From: JBAZWE01 sp041658605
GTDB taxonomy: Bacteria; Actinomycetota; Thermoleophilia; BMS3ABIN01
NCBI GenBank assembly: GCA_041658605.1
Contig: JBAZZU010000010.1
Coordinates: 1-64,000, forward strand
DNA length: 64,000 nt
Direction of reading: 5' to 3'
Below, in pieces: positions 8,593 to 17,805 of the stretch. Every line of letters starts with the position of its first letter. The stretch's first letter is position 1. The notes under the pieces are model-generated. The model did not search any database. It was not told where the DNA came from and saw nothing but the letters and a program-made list of their open reading frames with translations. The position numbers and the translations under genes are program-made.

Positions 8593-9513
8593 CTATACCA
8601 GGGCCAGCGTCTTCTCCATGCTCTCCGGATCGGTGGTGTGCGATGTTCTTGCGTCCCGGTTGATCCTGCGTATCAGGCCACTCAGGACTTTTCCATTGCC
8701 GACCTCGATGAAGCTTTCAACGCCATCGCCGATGAGGCGCTCGACAGCCTGCCGCCAGCGAACGGGGGAAACGATCTGCCTTACCAGCAGATCCTTCAAA
8801 CCCCCGGCTGTCTCATACTCACAGCTTATCGATGAGAGGAGTGGCGGTACAGGGTCCTTTATTTCCACATCCGCCAGCTTTTCCTTCATCATGCCTGCCG
8901 CGTCCCGCATCAGGGGGCTGTGGAACGAACCGCTGACCGCCAGCCTGACGGCTTTTCTGGCCCCTGCCGTCATTGCCGCGTCAATGGCCCTTAAAACCGA
9001 TCCAGTCTCACCGCTGATCACCAGCTGCCCGGGACAGTTGTAATTGACGGGCCAGACTTCGCCCGACCGCGAACATAAATCTTCAACCTGTCCGTCTTCC
9101 AGACCGATGATTGCCGCCATTGCGCCCGGCCTCTCGGCTGCCGCCGCGGCCATTGCCTTTCCACGGCTTGCTACCAGCCTGAGCCCGTCTTCAAAATTTA
9201 TTGCTCCCGCAGCCGCGAGTGCGCTGTATTCTCCAAGGCTGTGGCCGCATACGACACTTCCGGCAACACCCTTCTCTGTCAATACCGCCATGGCGGCCAC
9301 GCTGTTTACATAAAGGGCCACCTGGGCGAACTCGGTGCTTGCCAGCTTGTCCTCCGGGCCCTCGAAACTGAGGCCCGCGACGTCCCATCCGAGTATTTCG
9401 TTGGCGCTGCCATAAATCGCGGCGGCCGAATCGAAAGAGGCGACCAGCTCTCGTCCCATACCGACCGACTGGGAGCCCTGTCCCGGAAAAACCAGGGCCA
9501 GCTTGCCCTTCAT
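8593..9513 (-). CDS. fabD: malonyl-CoA-ACP transacylase
   Basis: Loads malonate onto acyl carrier protein. The 306-aa protein shows FPGQGSQSVGMG at the N-terminus, the nucleophile Ser92 in GHSLGEYSALAAAG and the late catalytic histidine in GSFHSPLM. The ribosome site is weak (GGGA about eight bases upstream). It lies between fabK and fabG in the operon. Confidence 0.95.
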   Translation of the reverse strand: MKGKLALVFPGQGSQSVGMGRELVASFDSAAAIYGSANEILGWDVAGLSFEGPEDKLASTEFAQVALYVNSVAAMAVLTEKGVAGSVVCGHSLGEYSALAAAGAINFEDGLRLVASRGKAMAAAAAERPGAMAAIIGLEDGQVEDLCSRSGEVWPVNYNCPGQLVISGETGSVLRAIDAAMTAGARKAVRLAVSGSFHSPLMRDAAGMMKEKLADVEIKDPVPPLLSSISCEYETAGGLKDLLVRQIVSPVRWRQAVERLIGDGVESFIEVGNGKVLSGLIRRINRDARTSHTTDPESMEKTLALV

Positions 9514-9541
9514 GATTCAAATCCCATCAAATACCCCCGTC

Positions 9542-10504
9542 TCAGCGCCTCAGGACTATGCGCCCGTTGAGACTTTCCACAACCGCCTCGGCCTCGGCCA
9601 CCAGTTCGGCGATGATCTCCGCCGCCGGCTGGATCCTGTCGACAAGGGCGACTGCCTGGCCCGCCATCATGGAACCATCGCGGGTATTGCCCTCGCGCAT
9701 GGCTTCGCGCAGCTTGCCCAGACCCAGCCTCTCGATATCTTCGGCCGAGCGTTCGCCTAAAAGGTATTCCTTCTCGAGATCTACATACAGCCCCGCGAGC
9801 TTGTTCTTGAGGGCCCTGACCGGATAACCGATGGCGCGCGCGGTCACGACGGTGGCGCGGTCGCCAGCTTTCAGAAATTTTTCCTTCACGGACTGGTGCG
9901 CGGTGCATTCAGTGGCACATACAAAGCGGGTTCCCATCTGCACACCCTCGGCGCCGAGAGCGAAGGCGGCTACCAGGCTCGCGCCGTCAACGATTCCACC
10001 GGCCGCTACTACTGGAATCTCAACCGAGCGCGCGATTAGGGGCGTTAAGACCATGGTGGTGGTCTCGCCTATATGGCCTCCGGCTTCGCAGCCTTCAGCG
10101 ACAATCGCGTCGGCTCCGTTTTGTTCGGCGCGGCGCGCTACCGCAACCGCGGCAACAACAGGGAGTACCCTGATGCCCTTCGCCTTTAGTTCGGGAATGC
10201 AGGCAGTGCTCTGGACCGCTCCCAGCGTTACCGCCGCCGGCCGCTCGTCCAGCAACACTTCGATCTGCTTCCCGAGGTCGGGGTTGATCATGATCAGGTT
10301 GACTCCGAACGGCTTGTCCGTGAGCTCACGAGTCTTTCTGATCTCTTCGCGCAATATCTCCGCTGGCATGGCTCCAGCCCCGATGACCCCGAGGCCTCCG
10401 CCGTTGGATACGGCCGCAGCGAGGCTGGCGTCGCTCGTCCAGCTCATGCCGCCCTGAATGACCGGATGCTCGATTTCCAGAATGTCGCATATGCGATTGG
10501 TCAT
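9542..10504 (-). CDS. fabK: FMN-dependent enoyl-ACP reductase II
   Basis: Likely reduces enoyl-ACP in the last step of each elongation cycle, in place of FabI. The 320-aa protein has the nitronate-monooxygenase/FabK fold signs: HPVIQGGMSW at the N-terminus, a GGGLGVIGAG glycine stretch, AEGCEAGGHIGETTT and VVAAGGIVDG. I chose ATG 10504 (GGAG seven bases upstream); the frame runs on to 10570 without conserved residues. Its place among fab genes supports FabK over nitronate monooxygenase. No fabI is in the window. Confidence 0.9.
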   Translation of the reverse strand: MTNRICDILEIEHPVIQGGMSWTSDASLAAAVSNGGGLGVIGAGAMPAEILREEIRKTRELTDKPFGVNLIMINPDLGKQIEVLLDERPAAVTLGAVQSTACIPELKAKGIRVLPVVAAVAVARRAEQNGADAIVAEGCEAGGHIGETTTMVLTPLIARSVEIPVVAAGGIVDGASLVAAFALGAEGVQMGTRFVCATECTAHQSVKEKFLKAGDRATVVTARAIGYPVRALKNKLAGLYVDLEKEYLLGERSAEDIERLGLGKLREAMREGNTRDGSMMAGQAVALVDRIQPAAEIIAELVAEAEAVVESLNGRIVLRR

Positions 10505-10524
10505 TTTGTGCTCCAGACTTTCTG

Positions 10525-11544
10525 TCAGACCCTTTTTATGTCTCCGGCGCGCGCCAGGCATGAGCCCCATGACAGGCCGGCTCCGAAGCCGACCATAAGC
10601 AGGAGGTCTCCCTTGTTGATCCGTCCCGCCGCCGCCGCTTCATCGAGGCACAGCGGGATGGAGGCACAGGATGTGTTGCCATAGCGTTCGAGATTTGAAA
10701 AAACCCGCTCCGGCGAAACCCCGAGCTTGCGGGCGGCCGCATCGATAATGCGGATGTTCGCCTGATGGGGAATAAACAAATCAACATCCTCCACGTCCAG
10801 ACCGTGTCTTTCAAGCACCCGCTCGGCCGATTTTACAATGATCCTGGTCGCAAACTTATAGACCTCCCGGCCGTTCATCTTGATCGAATGCTGGCGCGCC
10901 GCGACCGTCTTTTCGCTGGCGGGCATCCGCGAACCGCCGGCTGGCAGGTATAACTCGCCAACACCCTCCGGATCATTGCCGAGGTCGAAGCCGATAATTG
11001 CCGGCTCTCCCTCGACCGCGGGTTCCAGTATAACTGCGCCGGCGCCGTCTCCGAAGAGAACGGCGGTTCCCCGGTCGGTCCAGTCTATCATCCGGGACAC
11101 GATCTCCGCACCTACAACGAGCACTTTGTCGGCCTGCCCTGAGGCGATAAAAGCGCTACCTGCCGCCAGGGCATATATGAAGCCAGTGCACGCGGCGGAG
11201 AGATCGAACGCCGGTGTGCCGTTTGCGCCGATCAGACCGGACAGATAGGAGGCGGTGGGTGGGAAAAGCGTATCCGGAGAAAGGCTGGCGACTATGATCA
11301 GGTCGAGCTCGTCGGGCCTTATGCCGGCCGCTGAGAGTGCCCGCTTTGCGGCGACCGCCCCCAGATCAGATGCGGCCTGGCCTTCCGCGGCAATACGGCG
11401 CTCGCGGATACCTGTGCGGCTTGTTATCCACTCGTCAGAGGTATCCAGGGTCAGCGAAAGCTCGTCGTTGGTCACGATCCTCTGGGGCACCTCGGTACCC
11501 ACTGATGTGATTTTTACCTGCCGGGTGTTCACGATACGCGGCAA
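10525..11544 (-). CDS. fabH: beta-ketoacyl-ACP synthase III
   Basis: Starts fatty-acid synthesis by condensing acyl-CoA with malonyl-ACP. The 339-aa protein has Cys119 in SAACTGF, the His of PHQANIRI and the Asn of YGNTS. Start is TTG at 11544 or GTG at 11532; neither has a clear ribosome site. The acyl-CoA preference (acetyl or branched) cannot be judged from sequence alone. Confidence 0.95.
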   Translation of the reverse strand: MPRIVNTRQVKITSVGTEVPQRIVTNDELSLTLDTSDEWITSRTGIRERRIAAEGQAASDLGAVAAKRALSAAGIRPDELDLIIVASLSPDTLFPPTASYLSGLIGANGTPAFDLSAACTGFIYALAAGSAFIASGQADKVLVVGAEIVSRMIDWTDRGTAVLFGDGAGAVILEPAVEGEPAIIGFDLGNDPEGVGELYLPAGGSRMPASEKTVAARQHSIKMNGREVYKFATRIIVKSAERVLERHGLDVEDVDLFIPHQANIRIIDAAARKLGVSPERVFSNLERYGNTSCASIPLCLDEAAAAGRINKGDLLLMVGFGAGLSWGSCLARAGDIKRV

Positions 11545-11596
11545 ATCTGCGATGGCTGCTGCCTGTAAACAGTTTCAAACAATGAGATCACCGTTC

Positions 11597-12028
11597 TCAC
11601 TCCACGATCATGAATGTAAGCGTGGCCTTGCAGGCCAGCTCGCCGTCAACGGTGGCGCTGGCTTCGCCCTTGCCGATTGTGCCACGCATGCGGGTCATCT
11701 CGACCTCGAGCCTGAGGGTGTCTCCCGGAACTACCATCCTCTTGAAGCGGACGCCGTCAATACCGGCGAAGAGCACCAGCTTGCCGCTGTTTTCAGGAAC
11801 CGAGAGCACCGCGACCGCTCCCGCCTGGGCAAGTGCTTCGATCATCAGGACGCCGGGCATCACCGGCCTGCCGGGAAAATGGCCCTCGAAGTGCGGCTCC
11901 TCGGCCCGGACCTCCTTGATGGCGACCGCCCGCTCGCCTGGAATCAGCTCGATTATCTCATCGAGAAAGAGGAAGGGATCCCGATGCGGGATGATCTTCT
12001 TGATCTGCTCACGATTAAGTTGCGTCAT
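11597..12028 (-). CDS. fabZ: 3-hydroxyacyl-ACP dehydratase
   Basis: Dehydrates 3-hydroxyacyl-ACP. The 143-aa hot-dog protein carries His50 in EGHFPGRPVMPGV and Glu64 in MIEALAQ, the FabZ catalytic pair. It is the first fab gene read after gyrA, about 175 bases downstream of the small membrane peptide. Confidence 0.96.
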   Translation of the reverse strand: MTQLNREQIKKIIPHRDPFLFLDEIIELIPGERAVAIKEVRAEEPHFEGHFPGRPVMPGVLMIEALAQAGAVAVLSVPENSGKLVLFAGIDGVRFKRMVVPGDTLRLEVEMTRMRGTIGKGEASATVDGELACKATLTFMIVE

Positions 12029-12062
12029 GTCTATGGATTCCCTGCAATTAAAGTTATTTACG

Positions 12063-12084
12063 AAAAAACGCCCACCTTGAGGCG
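12063..12084 (-). terminator. weak hairpin with T run upstream of fabZ
   Basis: On the minus strand a four-base-pair CGCC/GGCG stem is followed by TTTTTT, between the gyrA-coupled peptide and fabZ. The stem is short, so it may only attenuate transcription from the gyrase genes into the fab operon. Confidence 0.25.
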
Positions 12085-12205
12085 CTCAAAGATTATCACA
12101 TCCCCAGGCTTACTTCCTATGCCGGAATCGTCTGTGGCGCCGATCGGCGCTGTCTGGAAACAGCTGGGCGAGGGGGTCTGAATGGGTTCGCGGGGAAATT
12201 GTGAT

Positions 12206-12289
12206 TCAGCGCATGAATCTACGGACCAGCAGTTTGCCTGCGATTACGCCCGCTATGAAGAATGCGGCCAGCAGGATAATTGTGATCAT
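12206..12289 (-). CDS. 27-residue single-pass membrane peptide coupled to gyrA
   Basis: ATG overlaps the gyrA stop as ATGA. The 27 residues are a hydrophobic segment (IILLAAFFIAGVIAGKLLV) followed by a basic RRFMR tail, a typical N-out/C-in single transmembrane peptide. A GGAGG lies 17 bases upstream inside the gyrA end. I recognise no family. It could be chance, but the ATGA overlap and the clean membrane segment with positive end favour a real small protein. Confidence 0.5.
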   Translation of the reverse strand: MITIILLAAFFIAGVIAGKLLVRRFMR

Positions 12290-14754
12290 TCCGCGTCGAT
12301 CTCTTCCTCCGTGCCGCCCGGCTGGCTGGCCACAACACGGGCCACGGCGCTGACGCGGTCGCCCTTGCGCAGGTTCATGACCTTCACGCCCTGCGTTGAG
12401 CGTCCCATGCAGGATATGCCGCTCACCGGTATGCGGATGATGGTGCCGTCAGCGGATATGAGGACCAGCTCGTGGTTGTCACGCACGACCTTGGCCGCAA
12501 TGAGCGTGCCCTTGGCCTCGGTGTGCTTGATCGTCCTGACACCCTTGCCGCCGCGGTTGTGGCGGGGATATTCACTTATGTGCGTACGCTTGCCATAACC
12601 GCCGTCGGTTACGACGAACAGGTCGGCGTCGTCACGGGCCACGTTCATGGATAGCACCTTGTCGGCCTTTGAAAGGGTCATGCCCTTGACACCGCTTGTG
12701 GCGCGGCCCATCGGCCTCGTCTGGGATTCGTTGAAACGGATCGCCTGGCCGCCTTCACTGACGAGCAGGATGTCGTCATCGCCATTGGAGTGACGCACGG
12801 CGATGAGCTCGTCGTCGTCGCGGATGTTGATGGCTATTATGCCATCGGCCTTGAGAACGGTGTTATAGGCTTCGAATTCCGTCTTCTTGACCAGGCCCTT
12901 GCGGGTCGCCATAACCAGGTATTTGGCGTCCTTGTAGTCCTTGGTTGCCACGACCGCCTTGATGCGCTCGCCGCTTCTTAGTGGCAGAAGGTTGACCACA
13001 GCACGCCCCTTCGAGGTTCTGCTCCCAAGCGGTATCTCGTGCACTTTCAGGCGGTATACCTTGCCCACACTGGTGAAAAACAGCAGGTAGTGGTGCGTGG
13101 TGGTGATAAAAAGGTGTTCGAGGAAATCCTCTTCCTTGACATCCATGCCGATGACGCCGACGCCGCCGCGACGCTGCTTGCGGTAGGTGTTGAGCGGCAG
13201 ACTCTTGATATAGCCGCTGTTGGTGATCGAGATGACCATGTCTTCCTCGGCGATCAGGTCCTCGATGTCGAACTCATCCTCTCCTGGAGCTATCTGCGTA
13301 CGGCGCTCGTCGTTGAACATCCTCTTGACCTCGAGCAGCTCCTCCTTGATGAGCCGGTAGACCTCTGCCTCTTCCGCGAGGATGCCCTTGAGCCAGGCGA
13401 TGCGTTCCGTCAGGTCCTTGTGTTCGTCCTTGATCTTGTTGCGCTCCAGGCCGGTGAGCTTCTGCAGCCTCAGGTCCAGGATCGCCTGCGCCTGGATCAG
13501 GGAGAGTTCGAATTTCCTGATGAGGCCGTTGCGGGCTTCCTCCCCGTCCTTCGATGCGCGTATAAGCTTGACTACCGCGTCCAGATTCTCGAGCGCCGTA
13601 AGCAGGCCCTCCAGAACGTGCGCCCGCTTCTGGGCCTTTTCCAGCTCGAAGCGCGTGCGGCGGATTATTACCTCGCGCTGATGCGCGATGTAGCAGCGCA
13701 TCATCTCCTTCAGCGACATGGTGCGCGGCACACCGTCCACTATCGCGAGGTTGATGATGCCAAAGGTCGACTGCATGGCAGTGTGCTTATAAAGTTTGTT
13801 GAGCACTACTTTTGGAATGGTGTCGCGCTTGAGCTCGATGACCACGCGCATGCCGCTGCGGTCGGACTCGTCACGAAGGTCGGATATCTCCTGTATCTTG
13901 TGCTCCCGCACCAGGTCGGCGATCTTCTCGATCAATGTCGCCTTGTTCACCTGGTAGGGTAGCTCCGTGATGATGATGGCGTCCCGTTTTCCCTTGATCG
14001 GCTCGGAATGGGCCTTGGCCCTTACCTTTACGAGGCCGCGGCCGGTCGTATAGGCGTCGCGGATGCCGCGCCTGCCCATGATGATGCCGCCGGTGGGAAA
14101 ATCCGGTCCCGGCATATGTGCCATCATTTCGTCTATGGATATATCCGGGTTGTCGATCATGGCGACGCAGGCGTCGATGGTCTCGCCCAGGTTGTGAGGC
14201 GGGATATTTGTTGCCATGCCGACCGCGATACCGCTTGATCCATTGACCAGGAGGTTGGGATAGCGTGAGGGCAGGACTGAAGGCTCCTCGGTGCTCTCAT
14301 CGAAGTTCGGGATGAAATCGACGGTGTCCTGATCGATGTCACGCAGCATCTCCATGGCGAGCTTCGACAGGCGCGCCTCCGTATACCTGTAGGCGGCCGC
14401 GCTGTCGCCGTCGACGCTGCCGAAGTTACCCTGTCCGTCGATGAGCGGATAGCGCATCGAGAAATCCTGCACCAGCCGCACCATCGTGTCGTAGACGGCG
14501 GAATCACCGTGCGGGTGATATTTGCCGATTACGTCACCGACGATACGGGCGCTCTTCTTGTAGGGCTTGTTATAGGCAAGCGCCAGCTGCTGCATGGCGT
14601 AGAGCACGCGGCGGTGAACCGGTTTGAGGCCGTCGCGCACATCGGGCAGTGCGCGGCCCACGATTACGCTCATCGAGTAATCAAGATAGGATGTGCGCAT
14701 CTCCTCTTCGAGCTCGCGCGGTTCTATGCGTCCATCAAGATCGGTTATCGCCAA
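12286..14754 (-). CDS. gyrA: DNA gyrase subunit A
   Basis: Breakage-reunion subunit of gyrase, working as A2B2 with GyrB to introduce negative supercoils. The 822-aa protein has active-site Tyr124 in RYTEARL. The quinolone region reads HPHGDSAVYDT, with Ser85 and Asp89 at the positions usually linked to sensitivity. The C-terminal beta-pinwheel repeats follow from about residue 510. TTG start with AAGGAG eight bases upstream. The end is acidic (EEEIDAE). Confidence 0.97.
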   Translation of the reverse strand: MAITDLDGRIEPRELEEEMRTSYLDYSMSVIVGRALPDVRDGLKPVHRRVLYAMQQLALAYNKPYKKSARIVGDVIGKYHPHGDSAVYDTMVRLVQDFSMRYPLIDGQGNFGSVDGDSAAAYRYTEARLSKLAMEMLRDIDQDTVDFIPNFDESTEEPSVLPSRYPNLLVNGSSGIAVGMATNIPPHNLGETIDACVAMIDNPDISIDEMMAHMPGPDFPTGGIIMGRRGIRDAYTTGRGLVKVRAKAHSEPIKGKRDAIIITELPYQVNKATLIEKIADLVREHKIQEISDLRDESDRSGMRVVIELKRDTIPKVVLNKLYKHTAMQSTFGIINLAIVDGVPRTMSLKEMMRCYIAHQREVIIRRTRFELEKAQKRAHVLEGLLTALENLDAVVKLIRASKDGEEARNGLIRKFELSLIQAQAILDLRLQKLTGLERNKIKDEHKDLTERIAWLKGILAEEAEVYRLIKEELLEVKRMFNDERRTQIAPGEDEFDIEDLIAEEDMVISITNSGYIKSLPLNTYRKQRRGGVGVIGMDVKEEDFLEHLFITTTHHYLLFFTSVGKVYRLKVHEIPLGSRTSKGRAVVNLLPLRSGERIKAVVATKDYKDAKYLVMATRKGLVKKTEFEAYNTVLKADGIIAINIRDDDELIAVRHSNGDDDILLVSEGGQAIRFNESQTRPMGRATSGVKGMTLSKADKVLSMNVARDDADLFVVTDGGYGKRTHISEYPRHNRGGKGVRTIKHTEAKGTLIAAKVVRDNHELVLISADGTIIRIPVSGISCMGRSTQGVKVMNLRKGDRVSAVARVVASQPGGTEEEIDAE

Positions 14755-14787
14755 CTGTCAATCTCCTTGTTGCGTCTTCGTCATATT

Positions 14788-14858
14788 GGGGACACCTTAA
14801 ATAATTCAAACGCGCCTGCAGATTTTGAACGCCCCTGTGAATTATTTAAGGTGTCCCC
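14788..14858. repeat. palindromic element with GGGACACCTTA ends, copy 1
   Basis: A perfect 21-base inverted repeat (14788-14808 and 14838-14858) with outer sequence GGGGACACCTTAAATAA encloses 29 bases. It fills most of the gyrA-gyrB spacer. A second element at 45843 has different inner arms but shares GGGACACCTTA at its ends. No transposase gene is present. It looks like a small non-autonomous (REP/MITE-like) element. Confidence 0.75.
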
Positions 14859-14862
14859 GGTT

Positions 14863-17274
14863 TTAAATATCCAGAAAACGTACCTGCCGCGCGTTTGATT
14901 CGATAAACGCGCGCCGCGGCTCCACTTTGTCGCCCATCAGTGTCGTAAAAATCTCGTCCGCCGCGGCCGCGTCTTCAAGCGTAACCTGAAGCAGGGTTCG
15001 CGTATCCGGATTCATGGTCGTCTCCCACAGCTGCTCCGGGTTCATTTCACCGAGGCCTTTGAACCGCTGCAGGTTTATGCCTTCCTTGGCCAGAGACAGG
15101 ATCGCCGCCGTCATTTCCTCGAAGCTTTCCGCCGGCTGCTCCTTCTTTCCCATGGTCAGCATGAACGGCGGCTCGCCCAGAAGTTCCTTCATCCTGGCGA
15201 ACAGGTCGCGCATGCTGGCCAGCTCGCGGCTGGCAAGCAACTCGGTTTTGATCTCGACCGAGTGCGCCACACCGGTGCGCTTGTCCGTTACTTTCAGCGA
15301 GATCGTACCCGCGGTTCTGTCTTCACCGGTTACTTCCAGCCGATCGAATTTTGCCGACGCGTCCTTTGTCTTTAAGAATTTGCTGAGGGCGGCGTAATCC
15401 TTGATGTCCTTCTCTAAAAGCGACTGGCTGCGGATATAATCGACTACACCATTCCCGTAGAGGATCCGCAGCTTGGTGTCCCAACCAACGTATTCCTTGT
15501 AGAGCCGCTGGAACCGCTGATACTTCGCCTGGGAAAGCGTCATCTTGCCGCCAACCTTGCCGTTGCCGGCGCCACTCACTCCGATCAGCTCAAGCTTGTC
15601 GCGCAGCAGAAGCTCCTCGAGCTGGCTCTCCTTGTCCACATAGATCTCCTGGCTGCCCTGTTTGATACGGAACAGCGGCGGCTGGGCGATATAGACATAA
15701 CCCACGTCTATCATTTCCTTCATGTAGCGGAAGAAGAACGTGAGGATGAGCGTACGGATATGCGCGCCGTCAACGTCGGCATCGGTCATTATTATGACCT
15801 TGTGGTAGCGGGCGCCGGTGATGTCGAACTCGTCGGCAATTCCGGTTCCCAGGGCGGTTATCATCGCCTGGATTTCCTTGTTGGCGAGGATGTTGTTGAG
15901 CCTCGCCTTCTCTACATTTATGATCTTGCCACGCAGGGGCAGGATAGCCTGAAAGGCGCGATCGCGCGCCTGTTTGGCTGAGCCCCCGGCGCTGTCGCCC
16001 TCAACCAGGTAGATCTCAGAGGCCGCCGGGTCCTTGACCGAGCAGTCCGCGAGCTTTCCAGGCAGGGCGCTGTTCTCCAGGACGCTCTTGCGGCGGGTAA
16101 GGTCTCTGGCCTTGCGCGCGGCCGCCCGGGCCCGGGCGGCGGAGGCGGCCTTGGTAACGATCTGTTTTGCCTCGCCGGGGTGCTCCTCGAGGAACTCTGA
16201 AAGCTTGGCTCCCACGGAGCTCTCGACGAAACCGCGCATCTCGGAGTTGCCCAGCTTGGTTTTTGTCTGTCCCTCGAACTGCGGGTCACGCAGCTTCACG
16301 GAGATCACTGCCGACAGACCCTCACGCACATCGTCTCCTGAAAGCGCTTCTTCTTTCTCTTTCAGCAGGCCCTTGGTGCGGGCATAATCATTTATGACCC
16401 GGGTAAGGGCCGCGCGGAAACCGGAAAGATGCGTTCCGCCCTCCTGGGTGTTTATGCTGTTGGCGAAGGAGAAGATGCTCTCCACGTACGATGAGTTCCA
16501 CTGCATCGCCACCTCGACCTCGCCCCGCTTGCCCTCTTTTTCCAGGTAAAGGATGTTCTTGTGGATCGGATCCTTGTTGCTGTTGATGTGGGCGACAAAG
16601 TCCTTGATGCCGTTCTCGTAGTGGTAGTCGGCCTCCTGCGGCTCGCCACGCTCGTCCTTCAGCGTTATCCTGAGGCCCTTCGTGAGAAAAGCCATCTCAC
16701 GCAGGCGCTGTGAGAGCGTCGAAAACTTGTAGTCGATATCCTCGAATATTTCCAGATCGGCCATGAACGTGATCGAGGTGCCCGTATCTTTGGTCGCGCC
16801 CCCCTTCTCGAGCTCGCAGATAGGTACGCCGCGCTCAAAAGCCTGCGTCCAGACAAAGCCGTCACGCTTGATCTCTACTGTCAACAGCTCTGAAAGAGCG
16901 TTTACGACCGACAGCCCGACACCGTGCAGGCCTCCGGAGACCTTGTAACCCTCGCCGCCGAATTTTCCGCCCGCGTGCAGCACCGTCAGCACGATCTCCG
17001 CCGCAGGTTTCTTGTATTTGGGGTGGGGCGCCACCGGGATGCCTCGACCGTTGTCAATAACGGTTATGGAGTTGTCCGGGTTGATGACGACGTTTATCTC
17101 GGTGCAGAAACCGCCGGCCAGCGCCTCATCCACAGAGTTGTCGACCACCTCGTAGACCAGGTGGTGCAGACCCCGGGCGCTTGTGGAGCCGATATACATA
17201 CTCGGCCTCTTCCGGACCGCTTCCAGACCTTCGAGAACGGTGATATCTTTTGAGTCGTAACTAGGTTTTGGCAT
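14863..17274 (-). CDS. gyrB: DNA gyrase subunit B
   Basis: ATPase subunit of gyrase. At 803 aa it has the GHKL ATPase motifs (VDNSVDEALAG, VIDNGRGIPV, GGLHGVGLSVVNAL), TOPRIM EIYLVEGDSAGGSAKQ and DADVDGAHIRTL, and QRFKGLGEMNPEQLWET near the end. Between the TOPRIM core and that end is an insertion of roughly 170 residues, the arrangement familiar from Proteobacteria rather than from most Gram-positives. I chose ATG 17274; TTG 17295 is an alternative. Confidence 0.96.
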   Translation of the reverse strand: MPKPSYDSKDITVLEGLEAVRKRPSMYIGSTSARGLHHLVYEVVDNSVDEALAGGFCTEINVVINPDNSITVIDNGRGIPVAPHPKYKKPAAEIVLTVLHAGGKFGGEGYKVSGGLHGVGLSVVNALSELLTVEIKRDGFVWTQAFERGVPICELEKGGATKDTGTSITFMADLEIFEDIDYKFSTLSQRLREMAFLTKGLRITLKDERGEPQEADYHYENGIKDFVAHINSNKDPIHKNILYLEKEGKRGEVEVAMQWNSSYVESIFSFANSINTQEGGTHLSGFRAALTRVINDYARTKGLLKEKEEALSGDDVREGLSAVISVKLRDPQFEGQTKTKLGNSEMRGFVESSVGAKLSEFLEEHPGEAKQIVTKAASAARARAAARKARDLTRRKSVLENSALPGKLADCSVKDPAASEIYLVEGDSAGGSAKQARDRAFQAILPLRGKIINVEKARLNNILANKEIQAMITALGTGIADEFDITGARYHKVIIMTDADVDGAHIRTLILTFFFRYMKEMIDVGYVYIAQPPLFRIKQGSQEIYVDKESQLEELLLRDKLELIGVSGAGNGKVGGKMTLSQAKYQRFQRLYKEYVGWDTKLRILYGNGVVDYIRSQSLLEKDIKDYAALSKFLKTKDASAKFDRLEVTGEDRTAGTISLKVTDKRTGVAHSVEIKTELLASRELASMRDLFARMKELLGEPPFMLTMGKKEQPAESFEEMTAAILSLAKEGINLQRFKGLGEMNPEQLWETTMNPDTRTLLQVTLEDAAAADEIFTTLMGDKVEPRRAFIESNARQVRFLDI

Positions 17275-17440
17275 AGTCCATTCGCTTGTTGTCAATAAAA
17301 AGGCTCAAATGGAGAGCGGGGGCGCCGCACGCGCAGGCGGCGATTAAAGGTGGGGGAAGCAGCGCTTCAGACAGGGCTGTGCTCCTTCAATCCAGGGCCT
17401 CCGGCGTGGGGTGGTGATACCCTAAAAAATTACTCCCCGG

Positions 17441-17469
17441 AGTATATCACAGGGTGGGTTCAGCCCCAA
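17441..17469 (-). promoter_or_regulatory. possible gyrB promoter
   Basis: On the minus strand TTGGGG (17464-17469) and TATACT (17441-17446) are 17 bases apart, with TG one base before the -10 box (extended -10). It lies between dciA and gyrB, so gyrase may be transcribed separately from dnaA-dnaN-recF. Confidence 0.4.
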
Positions 17470-17493
17470 ATGAAAAAATGGAAAACTTTCCCG

Positions 17494-17805
17494 CTATTTG
17501 CGTGATTTTCGGCTGCTGTGGGCTTCGTGCACAAAACGTATTTCGATCACTTTTTCGGGTGGGCGCATCTCGTTCATCCGGCTTACCAGCTCGGCGCCTT
17601 TCAGCTTGAGCTCGCAGGCCCAGCCGCCGGACGAACAGCTCACCGTCATGACGCCTTTGCGCATCGATATGACTGACGTGCTGGCAGCGACTTCAGGACC
17701 GACCGCCTGTTCCCAAAGTGATTGCAGACCCAGCCCCGGGCAGGTCTTCCATAACCGCTTCTGCTCGCGGCGCAGGATTGAGCCTATCGTTTTCTCTCTA
17801 GCCAT
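17494..17805 (-). CDS. dciA: DUF721/DciA-like helicase-loading protein
   Basis: A 103-aa DUF721 protein, the family of DciA, which helps place DnaB helicase in bacteria lacking DnaC/DnaI. Visible are IGSILRREQKRL.. LWEQAVGPEVAAST and MTVSCSSGGWACELKLKGAEL. ATG 17805 has GGGAG nine bases upstream; ATG 17814 abuts that site. It overlaps the recF end by eight bases. The place between recF and gyrB is the usual actinobacterial one. Confidence 0.85.
   Translation of the reverse strand: MAREKTIGSILRREQKRLWKTCPGLGLQSLWEQAVGPEVAASTSVISMRKGVMTVSCSSGGWACELKLKGAELVSRMNEMRPPEKVIEIRFVHEAHSSRKSRK

Noticed and set aside
13039..13962. A 307-codon open frame antisense to gyrA
   Set aside because: gyrA is complete and conserved on the other strand; this frame shows only Leu/Val/Asp-rich complement sequence.
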